A DNA stretch of 64,000 bases from Rhizobiaceae bacterium CPCC 101076 (GTDB lineage: Bacteria > Pseudomonadota > Alphaproteobacteria > Rhizobiales > Methylopilaceae), in NCBI GenBank assembly GCA_003347645.1, contig QDFX01000002.1:186001-250000 (forward strand), read 5' to 3'. Below, one piece after another: positions 37,545 through 47,145 of the stretch (position 1 is the first letter of the stretch; each line of letters begins with the position of its first letter). The position numbers were made by a program, and so were the translations under genes. The notes under the pieces are model-generated. The model did not search any database. It was given only the letters and a program-made list of their open reading frames with translations, and had not been told where the DNA came from.

Positions 37545-37677
37545 GCCTGAAATTGATGCACTTTTGGCCCTCGGGGTATCGACCCGAATTAACGGCCGTT
37601 TAAGTGTTCTGGAGCAATTTCACCCCTGCTGGATTTCGGGAGCCAACGCCGGCCCCGAACGGCTGGGGGAAACGGCA

Positions 37678-38727
37678 ATGTCTGACAGCGGAGACGATTT
37701 CGAGCGAACTATAGTGTTCGGCGAGTCGGCACTGGACCGCATTCGGGCGTATCGCCATCCCGCCTATCCCCGGATCTACGAGGTCTGGTACACTTACGCG
37801 ACCTGTTACAACCCTTTGTTGAATCAGGCGATCAACGACGTCCTTCGCAAACGCGGCAAACTTTCCGAGCAGGATCTCGACGCGCTCTACGACATGCATC
37901 TGTCGGCTTCGCGCTTCCCGACCCGCTATGACGAGGTCGGCACGAAGATCCGTGAAGAGGTCGACCAGATGGTTTCGATGCTCGACGCCGCTCGCGGCTC
38001 CGCCTCCGCCTATGGCGAGACCCTAGACGGCATCACCCGCAGCCTCGAAGGCGCCGAGCCGACCAAGGTCAAAATGGTCGTGGAGGCCCTGATGCGCGCG
38101 ACGGTCGACATGCAGTCGGCCAACAGGGAACTTGAGACCCAGCTCGTCGCCTCGCGCGAGGAGATGCTGAAGCTGCACGACAGTCTCGAAGCCATCCGCG
38201 CCGAGTCGCTCACCGACCCGCTGACGCTGCTCTCGAACCGCAAATTCTTCGACATGGCGCTCGAGAAGGCGCTGAGCGAGGGCAAGCCGTTCTCACTGCT
38301 CGTCACCGACATCGACCACTTCAAGAGCTTCAACGACAAATATGGTCACCTCACCGGTGACCAGGTGCTGCGCCTCGTCGCCACCGCCGTGAAGCAGAAC
38401 ATCAAGGGCCAGGACATCGCGTCGCGTTACGGCGGCGAGGAGTTCGCGCTCATCCTGCCGGGCACGACGCTGCGTCCGGCGGTGACCGTCGCCGACCACA
38501 TCCGTCGCGCGGTGATGGGCAAGGAACTTGTGAAGCGCTCGACCGGCGAAAACCTCGGTCGCGTCACGATCTCGATCGGCGTCGCCAGCTTCCACGCCAA
38601 CGACAATGCCGCCTCGATCATCGAACGCGCCGATATGTGTCTCTACGCAGCCAAGCGCGCGGGCCGTAACCGCGTCGTCTGCGAAACCGATCCGGAGTTC
38701 GAAGCCGGCGCCAACCGCGTTGCGTGA
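37678..38727 (+). CDS. Diguanylate cyclase with GGDEF domain (349 aa)
   Basis: The C-terminal GGDEF domain (about residues 180-340) has DPLTLLSNRKFFD, VTDIDHFKSFNDKYGH and the active-site RYGGEEFA, so it should make cyclic di-GMP. The inhibitory site is degenerate: KGQD replaces RxxD five residues before the active site. The N-terminal 150 residues are helical, without membrane segments, and probably sensory (YPRIYEVWYTYATCYNP). A GGGGGAAAC ribosome binding site precedes the ATG. Its stop abuts the convergent TfoX-N gene. Confidence 0.93.
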   Translation: MSDSGDDFERTIVFGESALDRIRAYRHPAYPRIYEVWYTYATCYNPLLNQAINDVLRKRGKLSEQDLDALYDMHLSASRFPTRYDEVGTKIREEVDQMVSMLDAARGSASAYGETLDGITRSLEGAEPTKVKMVVEALMRATVDMQSANRELETQLVASREEMLKLHDSLEAIRAESLTDPLTLLSNRKFFDMALEKALSEGKPFSLLVTDIDHFKSFNDKYGHLTGDQVLRLVATAVKQNIKGQDIASRYGGEEFALILPGTTLRPAVTVADHIRRAVMGKELVKRSTGENLGRVTISIGVASFHANDNAASIIERADMCLYAAKRAGRNRVVCETDPEFEAGANRVA

Positions 38728-39072
38728 TTAGGCTTTCTTCTTCGCGTGCGGTTTTGTCCGGGCCGCACGCTCTGCGGCAGAGAGCGCCTTGCGCGCCCAT
38801 ATAGCCATTTCGTCCGCATCATCGATCAGACGGTCGGGCGCGCGCCAATACGACAGTACCACCCGCCTGCCCTTTGCTTCGTAGCTGAACGGCTCTGCGC
38901 CTTCGTCTTCGAAGTCCGGCCGCGTTTCGCTATCCGCCTTCAGGTAGAGTTCGCCGCCGGTGGACAATGCGAACATGACGTCATCGGCATAGATGCCGTA
39001 TCCGCCGAACATGCGACGGACGCCTACGGGGCCAAAGCCGGAAAAAATGTCCCGGATCGAATCTGCGTCCAC
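38728..39072 (-). CDS. TfoX N-terminal domain protein (114 aa)
   Basis: Contains the TfoX-N fold: SGFGPVGVRRMFGGYGIYAD, VMFALSTGGELYLKAD and VVLSYWRAPDRLIDD, ending in a Lys/Ala-rich tail. It lacks the TfoX C-terminal domain, as is common in alphaproteobacteria. The likely start is GTG at 39072 (VDADSIRD), five bases after the upstream stop; the longer reading would overlap the Fe-S carrier gene fully. The function outside competence regulation in gamma-proteobacteria is unknown. Confidence 0.82.
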   Translation of the reverse strand: MDADSIRDIFSGFGPVGVRRMFGGYGIYADDVMFALSTGGELYLKADSETRPDFEDEGAEPFSYEAKGRRVVLSYWRAPDRLIDDADEMAIWARKALSAAERAARTKPHAKKKA

Positions 39073-39077
39073 ACCAG

Positions 39078-39458
39078 TCAGCGTGCCTGTGCGGCAGCCT
39101 GCAGCGCTTCCGGCTTGGCCGGGACGATCTCGATCGATTCCCCGCAGCCGCATGCCGAGGTCTGGTTCGGATTGTTGAAGACGAATCGCGACGCCATCTT
39201 CTCGGTCACATAGTCCATCTCGGTGCCGAGCAGGAACAGAACGGCCTTGGGATCGATCAGGACCTTCACGCCCTTGTCCTCAATCACCTCGTCGCCCGGC
39301 TGAGCCTCGGCGGCGTAGTCCATCGTATATTCCATGCCGGCGCAGCCGCCCTTCTTCACACCGACACGAAGGCCGGCGGCCGAAGACTGCGACCGTTCCA
39401 TGATCTCCCTCACCCGGTCCGCGGCGCGGTCGGTGAGGCGCATGATCGGAAAACCCAT
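39078..39458 (-). CDS. A-type iron-sulfur carrier, SufA/HesB-like (126 aa)
   Basis: IscA/HesB-fold protein that carries or delivers Fe-S clusters. The three conserved cysteines are C39 (KKGGCAG), C103 and C105 (SACGCGES). The C-terminal extension after residue 112 (IVPAKPEALQAA) matches the SufA-like group of Hyphomicrobiales. No suf genes are adjacent. It ends five bases before the TfoX-N start and probably shares its transcript. A second A-type carrier gene is at 54219. Confidence 0.92.
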   Translation of the reverse strand: MGFPIMRLTDRAADRVREIMERSQSSAAGLRVGVKKGGCAGMEYTMDYAAEAQPGDEVIEDKGVKVLIDPKAVLFLLGTEMDYVTEKMASRFVFNNPNQTSACGCGESIEIVPAKPEALQAAAQAR

Positions 39459-39567
39459 TTATCCATTCCCCTGCCGGTTCAAGGCCGGCCGCGAAGGTGC
39501 GCAGAATAGCGCGGTTTCAGCGGCTTAGATATGGGGAGTGCGCAGAGCGGTTCAACGCTCGGGCGGG

Positions 39568-39595
39568 AATGCGTGCCGCCGGGGCGGCACGCATT
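39568..39595. terminator. Hairpin after the DUF3597 gene
   Basis: A perfect 12-bp stem (AATGCGTGCCGC/GCGGCACGCATT) with loop CGGG lies seven bases past the DUF3597 stop. On the minus strand only a short T run follows, so it is a plausible but weak terminator. Confidence 0.5.
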
Positions 39596-39601
39596 TGTCG
39601 A

Positions 39602-39994
39602 TCAGTCCTTGAGGTCCGCCGGCACCTTGCCGCCATTAGCCTCAAGTTTGGCGATGACCTGCTTGTGCAGCCAGATGTTCATGCTCGCCGAGTCGTTGGT
39701 ATCGCCGGTGTAGTTCAGTTCCTTGGCGAGTTCCTTGCGCGCTGAGAGGCTCGAATCGATGTCGAGCGCCTTCATCAGGTCGACGATCGATGTCCGCCAT
39801 TCGAGCTTCTGGCCCTTGGCCTTCACGGCGTCATCAAGCACCTTGGCGACATCGACCTTCTCGCCGGTCCCTGTCGCGGCAGGCGCCGAGGCCGTGGCCG
39901 TCGCGGTGCCGCCACCCGCCGGTGCGGCGGCTTCGGCGGCCTGAGCTTCGGACGAGCCGAAGATCGCGCCCATGATTTTGCTGAAAATTCCCAT
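39602..39994 (-). CDS. DUF3597 family protein (130 aa)
   Basis: Begins MGIFSKIMGAIFGSS, typical of DUF3597, then an Ala/Thr/Gly linker (about residues 18-44), then a helical domain with VDVAKVLDDAVKAKGQKLEW and SIVDLMKALDIDSSLSARKE. Family members resemble LysM-associated or stress-linked small proteins, but no activity is known. GGGAGG precedes the ATG. A full-match EcfG promoter lies 39 bp upstream, which points to the general stress response. Confidence 0.85.
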   Translation of the reverse strand: MGIFSKIMGAIFGSSEAQAAEAAAPAGGGTATATASAPAATGTGEKVDVAKVLDDAVKAKGQKLEWRTSIVDLMKALDIDSSLSARKELAKELNYTGDTNDSASMNIWLHKQVIAKLEANGGKVPADLKD

Positions 39995-40032
39995 TTTGGC
40001 CTCCCTGCAGCCGAAGGACCGGCTTCGCAGAC

Positions 40033-40058
40033 AACGATCTCGTCAGCCTAGCCGTTCC
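40033..40058 (-). promoter_or_regulatory. EcfG-type promoter of the DUF3597 gene
   Basis: Read on the minus strand: GGAAC, 17 bases, CGTTGT. This is an exact match to the EcfG consensus GGAAC-N16/17-CGTT of the alphaproteobacterial general stress response. It lies 39 bp before the start codon with nothing else between. Confidence 0.7.
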
Positions 40059-40093
40059 TTAATGGGCAATGTTTATCAAGCCTGTGTGATCGT

Positions 40094-40588
40094 TCAGCGG
40101 CAGCGGCGAGATTCGTCAGCGATTGCCCGCGCTGCCTGGTTGGTCGAGGCCGCACCAAGGAAGCAGGACGAGCCGCCGGCGTTCAGGCGATAGACCGCGA
40201 GCTTGCTGACGTCGAGATTGCCGATCGCCTTCCCGGTCACGTAGCGCACGATCATGGCGTTCGGGTCGATCGTTCCGACCCGTTTCGGACCGCGCCATTC
40301 AATCGTATTGCCGACCTCGAAGAAGGACGCCCCGAGATCGAGACCGTCATCCCCGGTCTCGCCGATGGTGACGAAGCTCGCGTCCGGCTCGCCAGTCCAG
40401 ACCACGGCAATGCCGCCGAGGCCCGTGCATTTGCGCACCTCGATCACATCGGGCTCCGGCGACTTCTGTTCGTCGCAGGCGGCATAGTCGTGGCGGGTGT
40501 AGATGCTTTCGATCGTCCCGGCGGACGCCGGCGCGGCGAAAGCGAAGATGGGCAGTGCGGCGGTAAGTGTGACGGAGAGCTTCTTCAT
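40094..40588 (-). CDS. Periplasmic or secreted protein of unknown function (164 aa)
   Basis: A Sec signal peptide (MKKLSVTLTAALPIFAFA, cleavage after ASAG at about residue 24). The mature part has four cysteines (CDEQ, KCTG, SSCFLG and the C-terminal RRCR), suggesting two disulfides. Many residues are small and beta-prone (GIAVVWTGEPDASFVTIGE). I do not recognise a family. It lies downstream of pcm in the same direction, 31 bp away, so may be its last co-transcribed gene. Confidence 0.65.
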   Translation of the reverse strand: MKKLSVTLTAALPIFAFAAPASAGTIESIYTRHDYAACDEQKSPEPDVIEVRKCTGLGGIAVVWTGEPDASFVTIGETGDDGLDLGASFFEVGNTIEWRGPKRVGTIDPNAMIVRYVTGKAIGNLDVSKLAVYRLNAGGSSCFLGAASTNQAARAIADESRRCR

Positions 40589-40619
40589 GCCGGTTCGTCG
40601 CGTCCGGCACGGACGAAGT

Positions 40620-41285
40620 TCAAAGCGAGACCGCCCTTCCCGCTACCATCGGCACGAACCGCACCCTCATCAGGTCCCGCGTCTCGACCTCGCCCTCGAT
40701 CTTGGTGATGCGCAGCAGACGCTGGTCGGTGCCCTGGGGCCCGACCGGAATGATCATCACTCCATCGTCCGCCAACTGGTCAACGAGCGTCTGCGGCACG
40801 CTTTCCGCAGCCGCCGTGACCATGATGCGATCGAACGGCGCCTGCGCCGGCCAGCCGGCAGCGCCGTCCGCAACCATCGAGGTGACATTGGTGATGCGCA
40901 GCGCGTTCAGCCGGTTCTCGGCGTCCTGGACGAGCGTGCGATAGCGGTCGATCGTGTAGATCCGGCGCCCCAGCCGGGCCAGCACGGCCGTCTGGAAGCC
41001 CGAACCCATGCCAATCTCAAGGACCTTGTGGCGGTCCTTCACGTCGAGCTGTTCGGTCATGTAGGCGACGAGATAGGGCTGGCTGATCGTCTGGCCGCAG
41101 GCGATGGGAAGTGCCCGGTCGCTATAGGCGTGCTCGACGATCTGCGTCGGCACGAACAGCGAGCGCGGCACGGTCTCCATGGCCCGCATCACCCGCGTAT
41201 CGCGGATGCCGCGCTTGCGCAGGAACAACAGAAACGCGGCGCGCTGTTCGGCGTCTTCCTCGTCGCGCGGCCCCTGTTCGGCCAT
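40620..41285 (-). CDS. pcm: Protein-L-isoaspartate O-methyltransferase (221 aa)
   Basis: Repairs isoaspartyl residues in aged proteins with S-adenosylmethionine. Motif I is VLEIGMGSGFQTAVLA; GQTISQPYLVAYMTE is the PCMT signature; RIMVTAAAESVP follows. The ATG at 41285 lies two bases past the surE stop, supporting this start over a longer frame. The surE-pcm pairing is conserved in proteobacteria. Confidence 0.95.
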   Translation of the reverse strand: MAEQGPRDEEDAEQRAAFLLFLRKRGIRDTRVMRAMETVPRSLFVPTQIVEHAYSDRALPIACGQTISQPYLVAYMTEQLDVKDRHKVLEIGMGSGFQTAVLARLGRRIYTIDRYRTLVQDAENRLNALRITNVTSMVADGAAGWPAQAPFDRIMVTAAAESVPQTLVDQLADDGVMIIPVGPQGTDQRLLRITKIEGEVETRDLMRVRFVPMVAGRAVSL

Positions 41286-41287
41286 CG

Positions 41288-42058
41288 TCACAACCCCGTG
41301 TCGAACGCTCCGCCAAGCCGCTCCAGCAGCCGATGATCGGTCATGTCGATCTTCAGCGGGGTCACCGAGATCCATTTGTCAGCCACGGCGCGCAAGTCGG
41401 TGTCGTGACCAGGATCGCCGATCTCGTGACCATACACGATCCAGAAGTATGGATTTCCCCGGCCGTCACGGCGTTCATCCACCTGCGCCTGCCATTGCGG
41501 CCGCTGACCCTGCCTCGTGGCGCGCACTCCGCCCACTTTCTCGGGCGAAACGTTCGGGAAATTGATGTTCACCAGCCCGCCGGGAGGCAGTCCGGCATCG
41601 AGAATCTGCCGAATCACCCGCGGTCCGTGTGCCTCGGCCGTCGCATAGCTCACCGATTCGCGCTGTCCGGACGGATAGGCCTGCGACATGGCGATTGCCG
41701 GAATGCCGAGCAGCGCGCCCTCGATCGCTCCCGCGACCGTCCCGGAATAGGTGACGTCCTCGCCGAGATTGTGCCCGCGATTGACGCCGGACAGCAGCAG
41801 TTCGGGCAGCGCGTCCTTCATCACGAAACGCGCGCCGAGAATCACGCAGTCCGTCGGCGTGCCCTTCACCGCAAAGCGCCGCTCGCCGACGGTGCGGATT
41901 CGCAGCGGATCGTTCAGCGACAGCGAATGCGCGACGCCGGACTGGTCGTATTCCGGCGCAACTACCCAGACATCGTCGGATATCTCGCGCGCGATGCGCT
42001 CCAGCGCGTCAAGGCCCGGCGAGTGGATGCCGTCGTCGTTGGTGATCAGGATGCGCAT
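41288..42058 (-). CDS. surE: 5'/3'-nucleotidase SurE (256 aa)
   Basis: Metal-dependent phosphatase of nucleoside monophosphates, a survival protein in stationary phase. MRILITNDDGIHSPG carries the metal-binding Asp pair; SGVNRGHNLGEDVTYSGTVAGA is the second signature. The length is normal. Directly upstream of pcm and downstream of serS, separated from serS by a structured repeat. Confidence 0.97.
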   Translation of the reverse strand: MRILITNDDGIHSPGLDALERIAREISDDVWVVAPEYDQSGVAHSLSLNDPLRIRTVGERRFAVKGTPTDCVILGARFVMKDALPELLLSGVNRGHNLGEDVTYSGTVAGAIEGALLGIPAIAMSQAYPSGQRESVSYATAEAHGPRVIRQILDAGLPPGGLVNINFPNVSPEKVGGVRATRQGQRPQWQAQVDERRDGRGNPYFWIVYGHEIGDPGHDTDLRAVADKWISVTPLKIDMTDHRLLERLGGAFDTGL

Positions 42059-42061
42059 GGC

Positions 42062-42230
42062 GGCCTCTCCCTCCCCGTAACGGGGAGGGCCGACTCAGCC
42101 GCCAGGCTGAGCGGGGTGGGGTCAAAACCTATCGGCAGGGCATGGGGCATGGAGGGGCAGCAAGCCCCACCCCGGTTCGCGCTTCGCGCGACTCGGCCCT
42201 CCCCTTTCAGGTGAGGGAGACCACACCCAA
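42062..42230. repeat. Intergenic structured repeat, family C
   Basis: Nested inverted repeats fill the surE-serS gap: a 9-bp hairpin CCCTCCCCG/CGGGGAGGG at 42069-42089; the pair CGGGGTGGGG (42112-42121) with CCCCACCCCG (42165-42174); and GGGGAGGGCCGA with TCGGCCCTCCCC (42193-42204) closing the outside. This is the layout of a multicopy palindromic element; no other copy is seen in the window. Confidence 0.6.
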
Positions 42231-43583
<1,353 letters not shown>

Positions 43584-43609
43584 TTAAGCCGCCAGAAATT
43601 AGCCAGAAT

Positions 43610-44410
43610 TTACGGCCCGTCGGAGGTCTCGGCGGCGGCCGCGTCGGCGCGCTTCTTCTCGACCATGCGGACCACATAGATCGAGGCTTCGTAGAGCAGC
43701 AGTGTAGGCACGGCAAGGGCGATCTGGCTGATCACGTCGGGCGGCGTCAGCACGGCCGCGACAGCGAACACGACGACGATCGCATATTTGCGCTTCGCCA
43801 CCAGCCAGTCTGCGTCGATGAAGCCGGCGCGCGCCAAAAGCGTCAGGATCACAGGTGTCTGGAAGCAGATGCCGAACGCCAGGATCAGCGTCATGATCAG
43901 CGATAGGTACTCGGAGGTCTGCGCTAGGAGCTGGATGCTCGCCTCGCCGGGCCCACCCTCCTGCTGCATCGACAGGAAGAACCGCATCGCCAGTGGCATT
44001 GCGAAGAAATAGACGAACGCCCCGCCAAGGAAGAAAAGAACAGGCGTCGCAATGAGATACGGGAAGAACGCGTCCTTCTCGTTCTTGTAGAGGCCGGGCG
44101 CCACGAACTTGTAGATCTGGATCGCGATCACAGGGAACGCGATGAAGACAGCGCCGAACAGCGCCAGCTTGATCTGGGTGATCAGATATTCCTGCGGCGC
44201 CGTATAGATCAGCTGCAGCTTCGCATCGGAGCCGGCGGCGAGTTCATATGGCCAGAGCAGGATGTTGAATATGTGCCCGGCGAGCGCGAAGCAGAGCACG
44301 AAGCCGATGCCGAGCGCGATCAGCGCCCGGACCAGGCGCGAGCGCAGCTCGATCAGGTGATCCATCAGAGGCGCGCGGGAGGCCTCGACATCGTCCGCTT
44401 CGGTGGTCAC
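43610..44410 (-). CDS. tatC: Sec-independent protein translocase TatC (266 aa)
   Basis: Core of the twin-arginine translocon that recognises the RR signal. Six membrane helices; MDHLIELRSRLVRAL at the start is the conserved TatC motif, and FGICFQTPVILTLL and LTPPDVISQ appear later. The first codon overlaps the tatB stop by four bases. The partner TatA and TatB genes are directly upstream. Confidence 0.97.
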   Translation of the reverse strand: MTTEADDVEASRAPLMDHLIELRSRLVRALIALGIGFVLCFALAGHIFNILLWPYELAAGSDAKLQLIYTAPQEYLITQIKLALFGAVFIAFPVIAIQIYKFVAPGLYKNEKDAFFPYLIATPVLFFLGGAFVYFFAMPLAMRFFLSMQQEGGPGEASIQLLAQTSEYLSLIMTLILAFGICFQTPVILTLLARAGFIDADWLVAKRKYAIVVVFAVAAVLTPPDVISQIALAVPTLLLYEASIYVVRMVEKKRADAAAAETSDGP

Positions 44411-44952
44411 GGCTTGGTCTCCACGGAAGCAGCATCCTGCGTCGGCACGACCGATGCCTTCTTGGCGGCGCGGCGCGCTTTCGGCTTGGGCTTTGGAGCA
44501 GGCGGGTTCCCGGCCGCCGAGATTGCGTCACCCACGGCCGCCGTCTGGTTGAAATGGACTTCACTGTCGGGCGAAGCGGGTGCGGGCAGATCGGCCGGAC
44601 GCGGCGTCGCGACGGTGTCGTTCGCGGCAGGTTCGACGGCACCCGAAGCTGACTGCACGTCAGTCGAGGGTTTGGATTCAATCGCGGTGCGAATCTCGTG
44701 CTTCACCGTCTGGGTCGGATCGGTGAAGCCCTGCGCCGTGCGCTTCAGGTCCTGAAGCTCCTTGCGGAGATCGTCGAGCTCCGCTTCCTTCAGCGCCTCG
44801 TTGAACTGGCCCTGGAAGTCGCCGGCCATCTTGCGAAGCGCGCCGACCCATTTGCCTGCCTGGCGCAGGGCCGCGGGTAAGTCCTTCGGGCCGATGACCA
44901 CGAGAGCGACCACCGCCACGACCAGCATTTCAGACCAGCCAATGTCGAACAT
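44407..44952 (-). CDS. tatB: Sec-independent protein translocase TatB (181 aa)
   Basis: MFDIGWSEMLVVAVVALVVIG is the TatB helix with its polar Glu; GPKDLPAALRQAGKWVGALR is the amphipathic hinge helix. The long C-terminal tail (after about residue 75) is low in complexity and ends in a Lys/Ala-rich stretch. TatB docks substrate-bound TatC. A weak AGGACTG ribosome binding site. Confidence 0.95.
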   Translation of the reverse strand: MFDIGWSEMLVVAVVALVVIGPKDLPAALRQAGKWVGALRKMAGDFQGQFNEALKEAELDDLRKELQDLKRTAQGFTDPTQTVKHEIRTAIESKPSTDVQSASGAVEPAANDTVATPRPADLPAPASPDSEVHFNQTAAVGDAISAAGNPPAPKPKPKARRAAKKASVVPTQDAASVETKP

Positions 44953-44991
44953 ATCAGTCCTAGGCCCTGCGCCGCTCGAAGCGGCGGCTGA

Positions 44992-45228
44992 TTACGACCG
45001 GACTTCAGTGCGCTCGGGTGCAGGCGCGGCCGCAGGCGGCGGCGCGGGCTGATGGTCGATGGTGCGTGCCGGAGCAGCCGGCGGCGCATCGGCCGTCTCG
45101 TCGTCAGCCATGCCCTTCTTGAAGCTTTTGATGCCCTTGGCGACGTCTCCCATGAGATCGGAGATCTTGCCGCGACCGAACAGCAGCAGCACCAGAACGG
45201 CGACAACCAACCAGTGCGTGAGACTCAT
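44992..45228 (-). CDS. tatA: Sec-independent protein translocase TatA (78 aa)
   Basis: Short TatA protein: one helix ([19 protein letters not shown]), amphipathic part with [20 protein letters not shown], then a Pro/Ala tail. The FGRGK motif is TatA-specific. First gene of tatABC; the operon feeds Tat substrates such as those encoded at 22716, 28215 and 57126. Confidence 0.95.
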   Translation of the reverse strand: MSLTHWLVVAVLVLLLFGRGKISDLMGDVAKGIKSFKKGMADDETADAPPAAPARTIDHQPAPPPAAAPAPERTEVRS

Positions 45229-45295
45229 GACGCGTTCCTTGCAAACATTATCTTCGGCCGGAACGTGAGCCCCGACCCTTGTCCATCACTCCAAG

Positions 45296-46414
45296 CTAGA
45301 TTTCGGACAAAGGAAAGACAAGCGCTTGGCGTGTGTCGAACGACACATTGACATCGGAGCCTTCCTGCCAGTGTCCGGCCTCGACCCGTGCGCGAAGGCG
45401 TGCATCCGTTCCATCGATCGCGATTTCGAGCTGGTCGACATCTCCGAGGAACCGCGCCGACACGACGCGTCCCGCGCGTCCCGGACCCCTGCGGTTCACC
45501 CGGACGCTGGACGGGCGCACCGCGATGATCGCCTTGCCGTCAGGCAGGCTGGTCGACATCTCGCCGAGCCATGCCGTGGCCAAACCGCTTCGCACGATGG
45601 CGTCCAATTCGTTGATATCGCTGAAGAACCGGGCCGCAAACAAAGTCCGTGGGCGCAGAAACAAATCCTCCGGCGTCCCGACCTGGACGAGACGTCCCTC
45701 GTGCATCAGCGCGATCCGGTCGGCCATCCGCATCGCCTCTTCCGGGTCATGCGTCACGATCAAGGACGTCGCGCCGCTCTCGTTCAGCACCGCGAGCGTT
45801 TCCTCGCGCACGCTGTCGCGCAGGCGGCGGTCGAGACCCGAGAAAGGCTCGTCCATCAGAAGCACGCCCGGGCGCGGCGCAATGGCGCGGGCGAGTGCCG
45901 CGCGCTGCTGCTCGCCGCCCGACAGACGGTGCGGATAATCGTCGGCATGTCCCGTAAGACCGACCCGGCCCAGTGCGGAGAGCGCGATCGCCCGCGCCTC
46001 GGCCTTCGGCACGTTCTTCAGACCGAACGCCACGTTCTCGGCGACGCTCATATGCGGAAACAGGGCGTAATCCTGGAAGACGAGCCCGATGCCGCGCTTT
46101 TCGGGGGGCAGGAACTCGCTCTCATCGGCGATCACCCGGCCGTCCAGCAGTACACGTCCGCCGCTCTGGCGCTCGATACCCGCCGCGACGCGCAGCAATG
46201 TCGTCTTCCCGCAGCCGGAGCGGCCAAGCAACGCCACGATCTCGCCCGGGAAGACATCAAGCGAAAGCCCGGTCACGGCCTCGGTCGTCCCATAGACGTG
46301 GGTCACGTCGTCGAAGGTCAGCCGGGAGGGAATGGCCGGCCCAGCCGTGCCGCGCTGTCCCCAGCGCGTCCATGCGGAACCCTTTCTGGGTGCCGCAATA
46401 TCGGGAGAACTCAC
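45296..46414 (-). CDS. ABC transporter ATP-binding protein, ferric/polyamine-type (372 aa)
   Basis: Walker A GRSGCGKTT near residue 65, LSGGEQQR signature, VLLMDEPFSGLD Walker B, and a C-terminal TOBE-like domain (about 285-372), as in FbpC/PotA-type importers. The start is GTG at 46414, four bases overlapping the scpB stop (GTGA). No permease or binding-protein gene is near, so the partner is elsewhere or lost. The 30-residue N-terminal extension before RLTFDDVTHVYG is unusual and might be untranslated. Confidence 0.88.
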   Translation of the reverse strand: MSSPDIAAPRKGSAWTRWGQRGTAGPAIPSRLTFDDVTHVYGTTEAVTGLSLDVFPGEIVALLGRSGCGKTTLLRVAAGIERQSGGRVLLDGRVIADESEFLPPEKRGIGLVFQDYALFPHMSVAENVAFGLKNVPKAEARAIALSALGRVGLTGHADDYPHRLSGGEQQRAALARAIAPRPGVLLMDEPFSGLDRRLRDSVREETLAVLNESGATSLIVTHDPEEAMRMADRIALMHEGRLVQVGTPEDLFLRPRTLFAARFFSDINELDAIVRSGLATAWLGEMSTSLPDGKAIIAVRPSSVRVNRRGPGRAGRVVSARFLGDVDQLEIAIDGTDARLRARVEAGHWQEGSDVNVSFDTRQALVFPLSEI

Positions 46415-47145
46415 GTGGTGCGGTCCTGTTCGTCGTCGGCGTCGAGCGGCGTCAGGAAGTCGAGCGCGTCGGGCTCGATCATGTCTTCGTCCTCGCGCAG
46501 CGCCTGATCGTCGGATGGCATGGGTACATCGATACCCGCCGGCACCCGCGCATCCAAGAGGCCCGCCGCACGAAGCTCGTCGATACCCGGCAGATCGGAA
46601 ATCTGCTCCAGGCCGAAATGATCGAGGAATTCGGGCGTCGTACCGAACGTCACCGGACGTCCCGGCGTCCGCCTGCGACCGCGCAATTTGATCCAGCCGG
46701 TCTCCAGCAGCACTTCCAGCGTGCCCTTGGCGACCGAGACGCCGCGAATGGCCTCGACCTCAGCGCGCGTCACTGGTTGGTGATAGGCGATGATCGACAG
46801 CGTCTCCAACGCCGCTCGGGACAGCTTCTTGGTCTCCTCGGCCTCGCGGCGGAGCAGCGGTCCGAGATCGCTCGCGGTGCGGAACCACCAGCGCCCTCCC
46901 GTCGCGACCAGATTCACCCCGCGCACCGCGTAGTGCGCCTTGAGGGCCGCGATGATCGCCGGGATGTCGGCGCCTTCAGGCAACCGCGACGCGAGCGTTG
47001 CTTCGTCGAGCGGCTCGGTCGCCGCGAACAGCAGCGCCTCGGCCATGCGGACATGCTCGAAATTCACCGCATCCGGAGCGGTGGCATCGCGCAGGCCGTC
47101 ACGGCGAAACAGTGGACCGAACTCAGACACTCCCGCCTCCGGCAT
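46411..47145 (-). CDS. scpB: Segregation and condensation protein B (244 aa)
   Basis: Winged-helix kleisin-interacting protein of the bacterial condensin SMC-ScpAB, needed for chromosome segregation. MAEALLFAATEPLDEATLA and LSRAALETLSIIAYHQPVTRAEVEAIRGV are the family core. The C-terminal tail is acidic. The ATG at 47145 overlaps scpA by 23 bp; a later in-frame Met (33 codons on) is an alternative start. Confidence 0.93.
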   Translation of the reverse strand: MPEAGVSEFGPLFRRDGLRDATAPDAVNFEHVRMAEALLFAATEPLDEATLASRLPEGADIPAIIAALKAHYAVRGVNLVATGGRWWFRTASDLGPLLRREAEETKKLSRAALETLSIIAYHQPVTRAEVEAIRGVSVAKGTLEVLLETGWIKLRGRRRTPGRPVTFGTTPEFLDHFGLEQISDLPGIDELRAAGLLDARVPAGIDVPMPSDDQALREDEDMIEPDALDFLTPLDADDEQDRTT

